From: Microstegium vimineum
Taxonomy: Eukaryota > Streptophyta > Magnoliopsida > Poales > Poaceae
Direction: 5' to 3'
NCBI GenBank assembly: GCA_022036555.1
Contig: CM039128.1
Coordinates: forward strand, 186,001-250,000
Length of the DNA stretch: 64,000 nucleotides
Part shown: piece by piece, positions 23,371 through 34,264 of the stretch
Layout: the number at the start of each line of letters is the position of its first letter
How positions within the stretch are numbered: the stretch's first letter is position 1
The notes under the pieces: generated by a model
Seen by the model: only the letters and a program-made list of their open reading frames with translations
The model's database searches: none
What the model was told of the DNA's origin: nothing
Made by a program: the position numbers and the translations under genes

Positions 23371-23740
23371 TTTTTTTTTTTTTTTTTATCCTGGTGTGGT
23401 GTCGTCAGCTCGGCATCCTCATCCTACTCGCGTTTCTCATCTCCCCGCTTCTCTCGTCTCGTTCCCTTCCTTTCTTTCCCGCGGCGACGACCGACGACTG
23501 CACGAGCGCCGCCGACTCCCTACCCTAATCCTCTAGGCGCTCCGTTCTCCGTAGGGCTCTACGCCGGCAACGAGCGTCCTCTCCACCAGGAGGTATGCCC
23601 ACCCCTTTCTCCTCTTCCTCCCTTTCCTTCCTGCTGCGGGAGACAGACCGAGCACCCAAACCCTAGCAAGAAGCCCATCCGTGTTCGGATCTGATCTAAC
23701 CGCCGTGCGCCCGCCCCCGCAGGTGCGGGCTCCCTCTATT

Positions 23741-26257
23741 ATGGCCACCTTCGAGCTGTATCGGAGGTCCACCATCGGCATGTGCCTCACCGAGACGCTC
23801 GACGAGATGGTCTCCAACGGCACCCTCAGCCCGGAGCTCGCCATCCAGGTCCTCGTCCAGTTCGACAAGGTGGAAAATCCTCCTCCTCCTCGTCTAGTTT
23901 TTTCTTTCCCAACGCCAAATCTAGTCATTGATATTTTGCCCCTTCTGTGCTGCTGTTCGTCTGTCTGTCTGTCTAGTCCATGACGGATGCTCTGGAGAAC
24001 CAAGTCAAGAGCAAGGTTACCGTCAAGGTATGATATAATTTTTCTCTCTTTCGTACACTAGTGGCTTATTATCAAGTGGTTCTTTCATTCACAGTACACA
24101 GCTTCACACTTTCCTTTTTTGGGTTGAGAGGGAACGAATTTGGGTTGTAGACTAGTTAGTAATTAATGTAACACGCTCATGCAAAAAACACTCATGGCGG
24201 CGGCGCTTCCGTTCCAGGCCGGTGCAAGGATTCACGCTTGCTATTGTAGCATGTGACTGACCTTCAATCTGTGTACTGTAGCCCTCAGCTGGATTTGTTT
24301 GTCATCTCTATGCTTCAACATTGTTTTGCAGATAGTATCAAGTAGTATTTTGTCTGCTTACGTAGTTGTTATGTATCCCTTCAAGGCACGATAGATTTTC
24401 TCAACTTGAGAGCTAGACCTATTTGTGCTGTGACTGTGAGCCTGTGACACATGGCATGAGTAACCGTAAATATCATAGGATTAAACGGAAACCATGAGGC
24501 ACGATAGATTTTCTCAACTTGAGAGCTAGACTGGTTTGTGCTGTGAGCCTGACACGTGGCATGAGTAGCCATAAATATCATAGGATTAAACGGAAACCAT
24601 GAGGCACGATAGATTTTCTCAACTTGAGAGCTAGACTGATTTGTGCTGTGAGCCTGTGACACGTGGCATGAGTAGCCGTAAATATCATAGGATTAAACGG
24701 AAACCATGATTGACAAAAAACAAGGAAATAATAGAAGTGCCCTCTAGCCTTCAATTGCGTTATTTTCCTTTGCTTGGCATGCTTAATAGACAAACTGGTA
24801 AAGTGGATTCCGGGATGAACCATGTCAGCATTTTCTTACCCAAATTAATCTTCTGATGATGAAACAAAACTTTACCCTGACAATAGGGTCAAATGCCTTC
24901 TATTGTCATTGTTAGATAGCTGACCCTTTGCGTGGCAACTGGCAAGAGTAATGAGAATTTGAATCTCTTTTTTCCTGTGTCCAATTGTAGTTGTATCTTA
25001 TGCAAAACTATTGAGGTTGGCGCCTGGGCTGATCTGGAGCATGGATAACAAAATGCTATGACGCTCCTATGGATACAATGTTTTAATGGAGAACATGGAT
25101 TAACATGCTAGATTGTGACCTGATCTGGAGACATCACGGGTCACAGCAACTTGGTTGCCCTTCCAGGTCACATGTTGCTGGTGCCCAACCATGTTAACTA
25201 TTCATATTTCAGCTGATGTCCTCTCCCTGAGTCTGTCCCTGCCCCTCATGGTTAGGATTTCCGGTTCCCAAAGTTTTAGAAGATCTCATAGGTGGAAAAC
25301 TAGGTCAGTACCACCTTTATGCATTTCCAAAATGACCAGCATAGGGCTTCTGCAACAATCCTGGCAATTTTCTGTTCTTGATTGCTGCAGACCAAACCTC
25401 AGTCTGGCAATCTTTATGATAATGGGCTTAATAAGCTGATAACATGCAGAACATGTGATGCATGGGGTATGAAACCTTCTCGACTATTAAGTCATAATAA
25501 TAACTCCACTGTACAAATGCACCTTTGGTGGGAATTGATCTATATCGATATATCCTGAGTGCTGTGATGTCTGTCTAGGAAGGGCATGTAATGCGTCAGT
25601 TTCATCTTTTCATTTTGCGTTGAAAGTTGGTAGAACTGTGCTAGTGTTTTGGGGTTTCTGCGTAAGTACTTTGGTTGTCGTGGTTTTGATCCCTGCATAG
25701 GTTAAGCCCTAGGTGCTTAAATGCATTAGTGTTTCTCTGTTCTGGTTTTAGGTGAGTACTTGGAATGTTGTCAACATTGCTGTACATTGCTGTGAGGTAA
25801 TGAGATTCAGGTTTTTCCAATTTGTGGGAAAAAAAGTAATTGGAAATTGCATTAATGCATTTCTTCTTTCTTGGTAACTTGCCAATGGAACTCCATGCAC
25901 TTCTCCAGTAAGTAGTATTGTGGTGAGTAGTGCATGAGAGGATCTAATGATTTTGCTGGTTCCCACTCCCCAGCCTGTAGTACTGGCAGTTTGTGACTAA
26001 ATGCAGCTCTAGTTGAGACCTGAGGCTTTGTTCTCATCGACATGTTTGCCATTGCATTTGTAATTCCAAATTTAGGTTTCCTCAGCTAACTGATGCCTGG
26101 TCTCTTGTATTTTCAGGGCCATCTGCACACCTACAGGTTCTGCGACAACGTGTGGACCTTCATCCTGACAGACGCAAGTTTCAAGAACGAGGAGACCACA
26201 GAGCAGGTGGGCAAGGTGAAGATTGTGGCATGCGATTCCAAATTGCTGGGACAATAG
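23741..26257 (+). CDS. TFIIAgamma (Xa5-type): Transcription initiation factor IIA small (gamma) subunit
   Basis: Three coding exons, 23741-23869, 23977-24027 and 26117-26257, total 321 nt, giving 106 residues, the family length. The protein begins MATFELYRRSTIG and ends with KIVACDSKLLGQ. The N-terminal half is the four-helix-bundle part (ELAIQVLVQFDK), and the C-terminal half the beta-barrel part (HLHTYRFCDNVWTFIL) that contacts TBP. TFIIA stabilises TBP on the TATA box in RNA polymerase II initiation. The sequence closely resembles rice TFIIA-gamma5, the product of the Xa5 locus. Residue 39, the position changed in the recessive xa5 resistance allele (Val to Glu), is Val here. A leader intron is likely (23593-23722). 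Intron 2 is 2.1 kb and holds tandem repeats. No frame breaks. Confidence 0.95.
24385..24710. repeat. Three tandem copies of a 105-113-bp unit in TFIIA-gamma intron 2
   Basis: The unit starts GGCACGATAGATTTTCTC at 24385, 24498 and 24603 and ends AAACGGAAACCATGA each time. The first copy is 8 bp longer because of an internal CTGTGA duplication. Minus-strand open frames across it are artefacts of the repetition. Confidence 0.9.
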
Positions 26258-27593
26258 ACGACTTGCGTACCTCAAGGCTCAAGGAAGGAAGCTCTTAGTG
26301 GGGTGTGGTCTGTCTGGGCATCAGTAGTACACTCTTCCACTACATGCCTAGCTACCGCCGGAACTGAACTGGACACCGGCATTTGCATTGCCTTTTCCGT
26401 ACTGTGTGTATCTTGTATACAATCTGCTGCTGTTGTAGCGGCCAGAGTATGGCGTGGTATGACAGCAAGCAGCTGCAAACTTGTTTTACTACTTGGTAGA
26501 GCCTGTGTAACAATTTTCGACTCGCTCCTGCTTTATGTGTTGCTGATACTAATACAAGGCACTGTAATTGACGAAATGACTAAAGGAAGAGTTGTAGTAG
26601 TACATGTGCAAGGTGTCTCTGATGACTATCCAGCACGGGTTGGTATATTTTTTTTGTTTCCTATAATTGCATCCATTCATGCATTAGAAAATGTATGTAC
26701 ATACAAAGTGAAATTTTCTTGCTGCCCTCCCTCACTAGAGTCTTCAGTGTTTGATTTCTGCCTCTGTCTATCGGATTCAATAACATTCACCAATCCAATC
26801 TGCCTGTCTGATTTAGCAGATCAAGACTCACCAATCCAAGCATAACATTAAGTGCTTGATTTTTCTGTCTGTTCGGGCGAACCAACCATAACATTCACCA
26901 ATCCAAAGGCAAGGCCAGTAGGGCACACGCATACACAGACAACACAGCAGTACATACATGAGAAAAAAAATTAGTGGTGGTGTTTCTGGAGAGAGGTACA
27001 GCGGCAGCACTGCACTAAGACTGTCCGCACCGCGTCCTTTACGTGCCACTGCAGTAGATGTTTCCAGTAAAATTTTACGCAGCGGGCACCCTATTGCCGA
27101 GCTGTATGCGTCGCCGGGCGCTACTGCTGGCGTTTCATGCGGGAGGCACCGTATGCACTGTGCAGCCCTGCACAGCCTCGGTTCTCGTGTCTTCACTTTT
27201 CAATCAGCTAACAAATGGTATAAATCGTAATCCAAAAAACCAAATTAAATTTCGTTTGCACCGTTAAATTTGTTTCAATAAATCATTCAAAACAAGATGT
27301 CACATGTATATATTTAGATAAAGTGATAAATATATAGTTAGTATAGAGTATTAGATATAGAGGATGATGAATGCGAAAGAAACGTGTATAGAGGAAAAAA
27401 TTTTGATGACTAGAACAAATAGAGGATGGATTTGCAAAAAGTTTGTACATACGTCAGGTGCCCATGTATTCAGCTAACATAATGGAGTGGATTATGTATG
27501 TGTATATGTATAGAAAATCCAAAATGCTGCATGCCTGCCTGGTAGGCTGCTAGTCTGCATTTTTTTTTTTTTTGAAGTTGTGTATGGTTGATT
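26258..27593. other. 3-prime region of TFIIA-gamma and intergenic DNA
   Basis: Probable 3-prime UTR to about 26560, then AT-rich DNA. A GC-rich patch at 26970-27180 is open in several frames but shows no domain. Nothing further was recognised. Confidence 0.4.
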
Positions 27594-28358
27594 CTATCTC
27601 TCCCTCGTTGCTCGGGTGTGAGACCTCCTTTGCCACAGGTAGGGCAGCTCTTGAGCCCGAACCCTTGGCAGTCAAAGCACCTGCAGGATGGAAAATGGAA
27701 TTCAACATAGATTAGCTTATAGTTATTTAATTATGACCACTGTAATGTAATGTAACATGATATTGGGGGAAAAAACCCCTACTTCCATCTCTCGAAAATG
27801 TTGCCGTTTTTCTTGTTCTTGCCTGTGCTCTGCATGATTCAGTTTCATTTCAGTATATGTATGTATCTGAAAAAAACAACAAATGATGATAGCGTAGCAT
27901 AGCATGTACTGCTATATTTATCCATCTGACTATCTGAGAACGACGGTCTGATGGATGGATTCATACCTTGCACCCTGGGCATTCTACTGCGCCCTTTCCT
28001 TTACATGTTTTGCAGGCTGCTGCAGAGACCTGCAGAAACAAAGCAGAGAGAGAGAGAGAAATAGAATTCACAATTCCAGACAAGCAGCCAGTGGTTGGGT
28101 ATCTTCACTCTTTACCCGCTGTAACTGAATGAATTGGATTCAACAACAACGTACCGTCAGCCTGCGGGTTCCACGGTCGGATGATGCTGTCACTGTCACT
28201 GTCACTGGGACTGGGGTCGTCGTCGTCGTCCTCCTCCAGCTGCTGCAGCGGCGATCCCCACTACTGAAGAATCTGAATGCCGCACCTGTCCTGCACCTCA
28301 AGCCAGTGACCAAGCTGCTGCTGCTGCCGCCGGCAGTGGTAGCCATGGCAAGCTCCAT
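27594..28358 (-). CDS. Plastid-targeted DnaJ-type zinc-finger protein (CxxCxGxG repeats)
   Basis: Four exons on the minus strand: 28358-28155, 28029-27967, 27829-27783 and 27680 to about 27594. Exon 1 is Ser/Thr/Arg-rich with few acidic residues, like a chloroplast transit peptide. The mature part has CKTCKGKG, then ECPGC, then CFDCQGFG and SCPTCGKG: four CxxC pairs of the DnaJ cysteine-rich type without a J domain. Such small proteins act in plastids as zinc-binding chaperone-like factors (BSD2/LQY1-type), but the exact role here is unknown. The C-terminus reads LTPEQRG, after which the frame runs past the position of the usual stop. A TAG at 27594-27596 is one base out of frame next to a G run (near 27602), suggesting a single missing base. 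Divergent from TRM61 with about 700 bp between start codons. Confidence 0.8.
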
Positions 28359-29057
28359 GACAACTAGCAGGTCCTCAACGTGGACTAGCAGCAGCTCCTC
28401 TTTGGCCTGCCGTTTGCCAATCGAAGATGGTGCAAACCTGCAGCAAGGTCTGCTGCTCTCTTCTCCTCTCCTCTCCTCTAATGAACGATGGTGAAGAAAA
28501 ACCAATGTATTGCAAGCAAGAAAGAAAGCGACTGATATATGGTGGGGAGCTTTTGTAGCCACAGAATCAAATTGGCATCGCCTGTATTTGAATTTCTTTA
28601 TTTCAATCTCTGTCTCTCCTGCTGCGTTCTACTGTAGCATTTTTTTTTAATTGTTTGTGGTTCCTCTGCTGCGAGTTTGTATGGCCACAGAATGACGACG
28701 AGGATAGGCCTCCCTTCCGAGTCCCCCCCCCCCCCGACTCCCTGGCGCGCGCGCACACACACAAAAAAAAAAAAAGACAAAAACCCTAGCGCGCGGGAGC
28801 GTCTAATTCCCGGGCCCGCACTCCTCTCGCCCCTCGCCGCGCCGCGCCGCCACCAAGCCTCCACCCGCGCAGCCGCAGAGGAGACGGACGGACGGACCCC
28901 CGCCAAGGAGAAGGAGACTCAGCATCATCGATTCCCCTAAATCCAACCATAGCATAGATATACCCAAATCCCCGTTCCGTCGCCGCCGCCGCGCTTTGTA
29001 ACTCATCCCGATCCCGTCTCCCCGCCCGCCGGGGGTCGCCGTGATCCTTCAACAACC
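28359..29057. promoter_or_regulatory. Shared upstream region of the divergent DnaJ-type and TRM61-like genes
   Basis: 699 bp separate the two start codons. The half near TRM61 is GC-rich (leader-like, 28770-29050). A C run (28723-28734) and A run (28763-28774) occur. No clear TATA box was identified for either gene, so this is a candidate bidirectional promoter. Confidence 0.4.
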
Positions 29058-30917
29058 ATGACGATGGTCCCACTCGACGCCTCATCCAAGCGACCTCACA
29101 GCGGCGCATAGCAGAGGGAGACACAGTGGTGGTATACGAGCGCCACGACGCGATGCGCGCGGTCGCGGTCCGCGCCGGCGGGGTGCTCCAGAACAGGTTC
29201 GGCGTGTTCCGCCACGACGACTGGATCGGCCGCCCCTTCGGCTCCAAGGTATTCGGTAAGGGCGGTGGCGGCAGAGGAGGAGGAGGAGGAGGAAAGGCAG
29301 GCGGTGGCAGTGGGTTCGTGCACCTCCTGGCGCCGACACCGGAGCTCTGGACTCTCGTGCTCAGCCACCGCACCCAGATCCTTTACGTCGCTGATATCAG
29401 CCTCGTCGTCGCTTACCTCGAGCTTGTCCCGGTTGCCTTGTTCTCGAGTCTGGTACGGGCAGTGGGTCGCTCACTACTTCGCTTGCACGCGCCGTCGCGC
29501 CCCATGGACATGTCCACACCTTCGATTTCCACGAGCAGAGGGCCGCCTCAGCTAGGTACGTAGTAAGGATAACCTGTAATAGAAATTCTAATCACTCTGT
29601 TTTCCTTTTCTTTGTTTTTGTGGTTGGTAAGGCTTTTAAATTTCTGTGATGTGATGAAACATCATAGCATGTGGTTATAGTAAGCAAGATTTTGTAATCT
29701 GTGTTCGAAATGAGATACAAGACACAAAACACAAGATACAGGAATGCCATTTTGTTGTTTAGAAGCATAGGATATCGTATCGATATGGTCAGGTAGGAAA
29801 ATTTAACATTATATATAGAAATATAGGTGAGAAAGCTTCTGTTGTAGGAAGGACAGTTTTTTCGAGGAATGTCATGGATTTTTACTATAGTTATTATTAT
29901 TTGTGCAATTATTATAGTTTCAATTTCCTCTGGTACATAGGGAAGACTTCGAGAAGAATGGCTTAAGCAGCCTCATCACAGTCAATGTGAGGGATGTACA
30001 AGGGGAAGGATTCCCAGAGGAACATTGTGGCGCTGCTGATGCTGTATTCCTGGATTTGCCCCAGCCTTGGCTTGCAATACCATCTGTTGGGTCGATGCTA
30101 AAGAAAGATGGTGTTCTATGCTCCTTTTCTCCATGTATTGAGCAAGTGCAGCGTGCTTGTGAAGCCATGAAAACATGTTTCACAGGTATGGTACATTCTT
30201 TTACTCTGCTTTTTGCACCCAAAAATGTGTGTGTGTGTTTTTTTTTAAAAGGACCAGAATATGTTTGGATGCAAAGTTTTGATTGCATGTGTATGTGTTC
30301 TTTCTGCATGGTGTCCAAGTAATTTCGATTATTATTGTATACTCCCAGTTGTTAATGTAGCATGAAGAGTACTAGCTGCCTAACTGCAGTCTTGTTTCAT
30401 GAGCATAAATAAATAAATAAAATTTGTGTCCGACACTAACAGTACGTGATTCCATATCATTTCCAAGTGTCCTGAATGGACTACATTACATAATAGGTTC
30501 TCCTAAGTCATATTGTATACATTTACCTTACAGAGTCTTAAGAACTTATATTGATACTAATCAAGGATCTTTTATATAGAAACTCCAACGCCTTTGCCGT
30601 CGTTGGAGGACAGGGTATTTCACATGCTTTCAAATTTACCTTGCTCTAGGGGCTAACAAAAATCAACTGTGTTTCACAGATATTAGAACCTTTGAGATTC
30701 TTCTTCGCACGTATGAAGTACGAGACGTTGCTCTGAAGGGTGTGACCTCAGATGAGGCATGTGTGGGTCCTCTTCCGCAGAAAAGAAGAATGTTGACAAC
30801 CCCAGGTGAAGGTGAAAAGACAGAGTGCCACAAAGGAGCTCCTCCATTTTGGTTAGGCCATGCAGCAGTGCTAAAGGGCACACTGGGTACTTGACCTTTG
30901 CAAGGCTTTGCGTGTGA
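29058..30917 (+). CDS. TRM61-like: tRNA (adenine58-N1)-methyltransferase catalytic subunit (TRM61-like), frame-disrupted
   Basis: Three exons: 29058-29555, 29941-30185 and 30680-30917. The family installs m1A58 in the tRNA T-loop as a TRM6-TRM61 complex in the nucleus. Visible parts are the N-terminal barrel (VVYERHDAM, GVFRHDDWIGRPFGSKVF), a Gly-rich insert, the LLAPTPELWTLVLSHRTQI segment, the SAM-binding loop (ESGTGSGS, in a shifted frame), FLDLPQPW with the catalytic-loop region, and the C-terminal GYLTFARLCV in another frame. Three single-base frame breaks: near 29098, near 29431 (beside CCCGG) and near 30825. Splice sites are canonical and in phase. Sequence error is as plausible as pseudogenisation because the protein text between breaks is fully conserved. 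Confidence 0.8.
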
Positions 30918-31406
30918 TAGCCAAACAGAATCATAAAATAGGTGAGTGCAAGGATTAGCTAGCTGATGAAAAAAGGTTGATAGGAAATGACACTCCATTT
31001 TGTAGCACGTTTGTAACTGAAGAAGATCCAGGTATGGCTGGATGCTGTTGTTTCATCTGCACAAGGTTTTTGTGCTCGCCTGTAACTTAATCGTTTCTCT
31101 TATCTGAGAGCACTGACAAATTGCGATTCCCTTATTCCTTTCTTTTCTATATCCCAAAATCGTTGCCGTTGTTCTTGGTTGTTTGCCAGTGCCCTGCATC
31201 ATTAATTCGGACACCCATCGTTTCATTTCAGTACATATACTATATCTGTGGCTGTGTGTTGTGATGGCAGATAATACATATATGTGCATGGAAAACAAGA
31301 ATAAATAATGGGCCATCCATCTGGGTCTTTGATAATATTCATGCATCTGGGAAGTCCGTGCAACTCAATGGGTTTGGCATTCTTATTTTTGCAAAAAAAA
31401 AAAGTC
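30918..31406. other. 3-prime flank of TRM61-like gene
   Basis: No gene seen. The stretch 31110-31260 repeats, with changes, the text TTCTTGTTCTTGCC...CTGCAT...GTTTCATTTCAGTA found at 27800-27860 in the DnaJ-type gene, so it may be a short duplicated piece of that exon/intron. Confidence 0.35.
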
Positions 31407-31912
31407 TAAGAGTATCTCCAACAGCCTTTGTAAAATATACTCTCTAAATCATCATTTGGGAAAAATCATTTGAGTAAAAATCGTTTTCTATATCTTTTTA
31501 TTCTCCAACAACTTTTCTATATCTCATTCGCAGTGTAGAGAGTCATTCTCGTCTTCTATATTTGACTAACGAAAAAACTAAAATAAAAGATAGCTATATT
31601 TGTATAAACATTTACAAAGGCTGTTTGAGTGTATTTTTTCAACAAAATTTCTATTTCTAATATTTAGGAACAAAATAGAGTCTCTTGAAGATGCTCTAAA
31701 AATCTCCTATCTAACGCTTTGGCAAATGGGCATGGCATTTTTGCTAACTTGGCAAACACCGGGTGATATTTGACATATATGTCAAACTGCAGTTCGTTTG
31801 ACAATCGCCTCGCACGCTACTCTCGCGGGAAATTTTCCCTCACGCGTATAATTTTTACCAAATTCCTAATTTTATCAAACAAAAAATACAAAACCGTTAG
31901 AGTTGCTCTTAG
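31407..31912. mobile_element. MITE-like element with TAAGAGTATCTCC / GTTGCTCTTA termini
   Basis: The left end TAAGAGTATCTCCAACAG and the right end (complement) TAAGAGCAACTCTAACG are inverted copies. An internal near-copy GAGACTCTATTTTG / GATGCTCTAAA around 31680-31700 could alternatively be the right end of a shorter 287-bp unit flanked by TAA. Non-coding. The exact family is not certain. Confidence 0.5.
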
Positions 31913-32861
31913 ATACGTGGGATGACAGGTATGGGCCTTGTGGATACGGCCCAGCCCAATAACAGAGCCGCATATCCCTCTGCCCCTGATGGCCTAGTCT
32001 CCGTCTCCGACGCCCGCAGTCCCGTCCCGTACGCCCGTGCCTCGCGCCGCATCCCATCCCCGTGCAGTGACGCCGCGTCCCCCCCGCTCGCCGCCCGCTG
32101 GTCACGGCGACGAGCCACCGCCTCCGCTCGTCGGTGACGAGCCTCCGACCTTCCATCCCTGCTCGCTGCCCCTAGCGACGTGGATCCAGGCTCCAAGTAC
32201 CTCCCGTGAGACCCTTCCCCTGTTCTCGATATACTCTTCTTCTTATGTTAGTGAGTTCTTGTTGCTTGTATGCACTATGCAGTAGAGTAGATGTCGTCTC
32301 TAAATATGAGCAGTGCTGTGTCTTTTGGTCTGGATGAGCTGCCGGTTGATATTGTGGAAGACAATGTCACAATAAAATGAGGAATAAAAACTTGCTGCTG
32401 CATGATTGCAAGCCTGAATGTCTTTTATTAGTTTCCTAAATTTGAGACTACTAGGGGGGGGGGGGGGGACTTGAGACATGTTATGCTGTAACAATAATAG
32501 TAGTATGCTCGTAAAAAAAACAATAATAGTAGTACACTTAGGTAGTTAATTTTAGCATTTGATCCTTATCAGTTTTAATTTTTTAATGGGTACTTTTTAT
32601 TGTTAAATAGTAAAAACGTATCCGCGTATAAGGTTTTTTATGAAACTGCCGTATCCGTATCCTTGTGAACTTAGGTTAATTGGTTATGTTTTTTATGACT
32701 GATTTCACTTTGCATTTTTGCAACATTCATATTGTGGGGGGCATAACAATGGAAAGATACTGTGCTAAGAACTATGCTTCAAAGTTAGCTATATCTATTT
32801 AGTGTACTGCGTTATAACGAGCAAATTTTTTTTTGCCCTGGTCCGTTTCTGGATCCACCAC
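31913..32861 (+). mobile_element. hAT deletion derivative related to the 11-14 kb element
   Basis: A GC-rich leader is followed by GGGCATAACAATGGAAAGATAC (32741 on), the counterpart of the transposase start at 11776-11800. After only about 60 bp comes the terminal text CCTGGTCCGTTTCTGGATCCACCAC, matching the right end at 14333-14356. Almost all the transposase is therefore deleted. A G run lies at 32454-32469. Left terminus not identified. Confidence 0.55.
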
Positions 32862-33124
32862 GACTCGTGTGCATGGAAAGTTTTGAGAGAGAAATGAAAC
32901 TGACCATACTCTGCAGCAACAACATTGATTATTTTCTCCATAGACCCCGCTTGTCATTAATGGGCCCAACCTATCATCCTCGAGCCCTCAATTCGAAGGT
33001 CTGGCTCCGTACCGCATGAACGAGGTATATTTCCCTAATGGGGTGATCGTCCCATCCTCATCCAAACACCACCAATATTTGGATCGACCCATCCCATCCT
33101 CTTCCATCCTTGAAACCAAACACA

Positions 33125-34195
33125 TACTTAAATGTAGACAACGGTCTGATTACACGCTGATTCCACGACTCGTTTTTTTATCTTAAGTGTTAGCTGGTGA
33201 TAGTTGAGAAGTAATGAATCCAATTACATGCCGATTCCACGGCTCGAGTTTTTTGACCTTAAATGTTGGCTTGTGATAGTTGAGAAGTAACTGGTCCAAT
33301 CACATGCCGATTCCATGCTGCGTTGCATGGATGTGTGAGTTTGGGCGTCTATCCCGTATCAGGTACGTATCCGATACTGATACGCAGTGGATGCGTATCT
33401 GCGACGTACCCTGAAAAAAATAATTGCAGTAAATTCCAATACTTTAGTCTGATTCATATCCAAGAGGTTTGGGCGTTTGGCGATATGGCTCAGTCCACAC
33501 GCATGACCACTATTACCTCTGACCTGCACCTGCCTTGGCCTCCACCCTGACACGCATCACGGTTGGCCGCCGCTGCCCGCCTGCCGAGACGGAAGGCGGT
33601 GGCGCTGCCTGCTCACCCACACGCGCGAGCACCAACGTCGCAGCCTGCACGAGACACAATGCCTCCCCCCCCCCCCTCCACGCGTAGGCATAGCGGCATG
33701 AGCACCGCCGCCCGCTGCGCCGCTGCCTGCCCGCAAGCACAGACAACAGAATCTGCCTGGCCACCCAACCGCCTCGGCAGCCGCGACAACCTCCGACACT
33801 ACCTAATGGTGATTCAGTGGTGACATCTGGTGATTTCCCCCTCTTTAGAAAAAATTGTGTCTGGACGTATTCGTACCGTCCAATACCTATACACATATCC
33901 GCATCTGTGCTGCATAGATTCCATGGCTCATTTTTTTTACCTTAAATGTTGGCTTGTGATAGTTGGGAAGTTACTGGTCCGATTACATGCTGATTCCATG
34001 GATCTTTTCTTGACCTTAAATGTTGGTGTGTGATAGTGACAAGTAACCGGTCCGGTTACATACTGATTCCATGGCTCAGTTTTTTTACCTTATATGTGTG
34101 TGATAATTGAGAAGTAACCAGTCTGATTACATGCTGTTTCCATGGCTAGTTTTTTTTTTACCTTATTATATGTTAGCTTGTGATAGTTGAGAAGT
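33125..34195. repeat. Minisatellite, about 75-80-bp unit, interrupted by a 570-bp segment
   Basis: Units of the type GATTCCATGGCTC, poly-T, ACCTTAAATGTTGGCTTGTGATAGTTGAGAAGTAAC, TGGTCCGATTACATGC repeat about twice at 33150-33315 and about four to five times at 33905-34195. Between them (33330-33900) lies unrelated sequence with GTATCCGATACTGATACG-like palindromic text and a C run. It lies just upstream of the first recognisable YTH exon. Confidence 0.75.
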
Positions 34196-34264
34196 AACAT
34201 CACATTCAGGACTATAGCTATTTTATTTGTCAGTTCTCACATGTACTTGTCTTTTGCTTGACAG

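Noticed and set aside
24381..24823. Minus-strand frames repeating QAHSTNQSSSQVEKIYR
   Set aside because: Produced by the non-coding tandem repeat in the TFIIA-gamma intron.
28129..28494. Plus-strand frame of 121 codons
   Set aside because: Antisense shadow of the DnaJ-type transit-peptide exon.
33125..34195. CRISPR-like spaced repeat array
   Set aside because: Repeats are 75-80 bp, contiguous and diverged, in a plant nuclear context; a minisatellite explains them.
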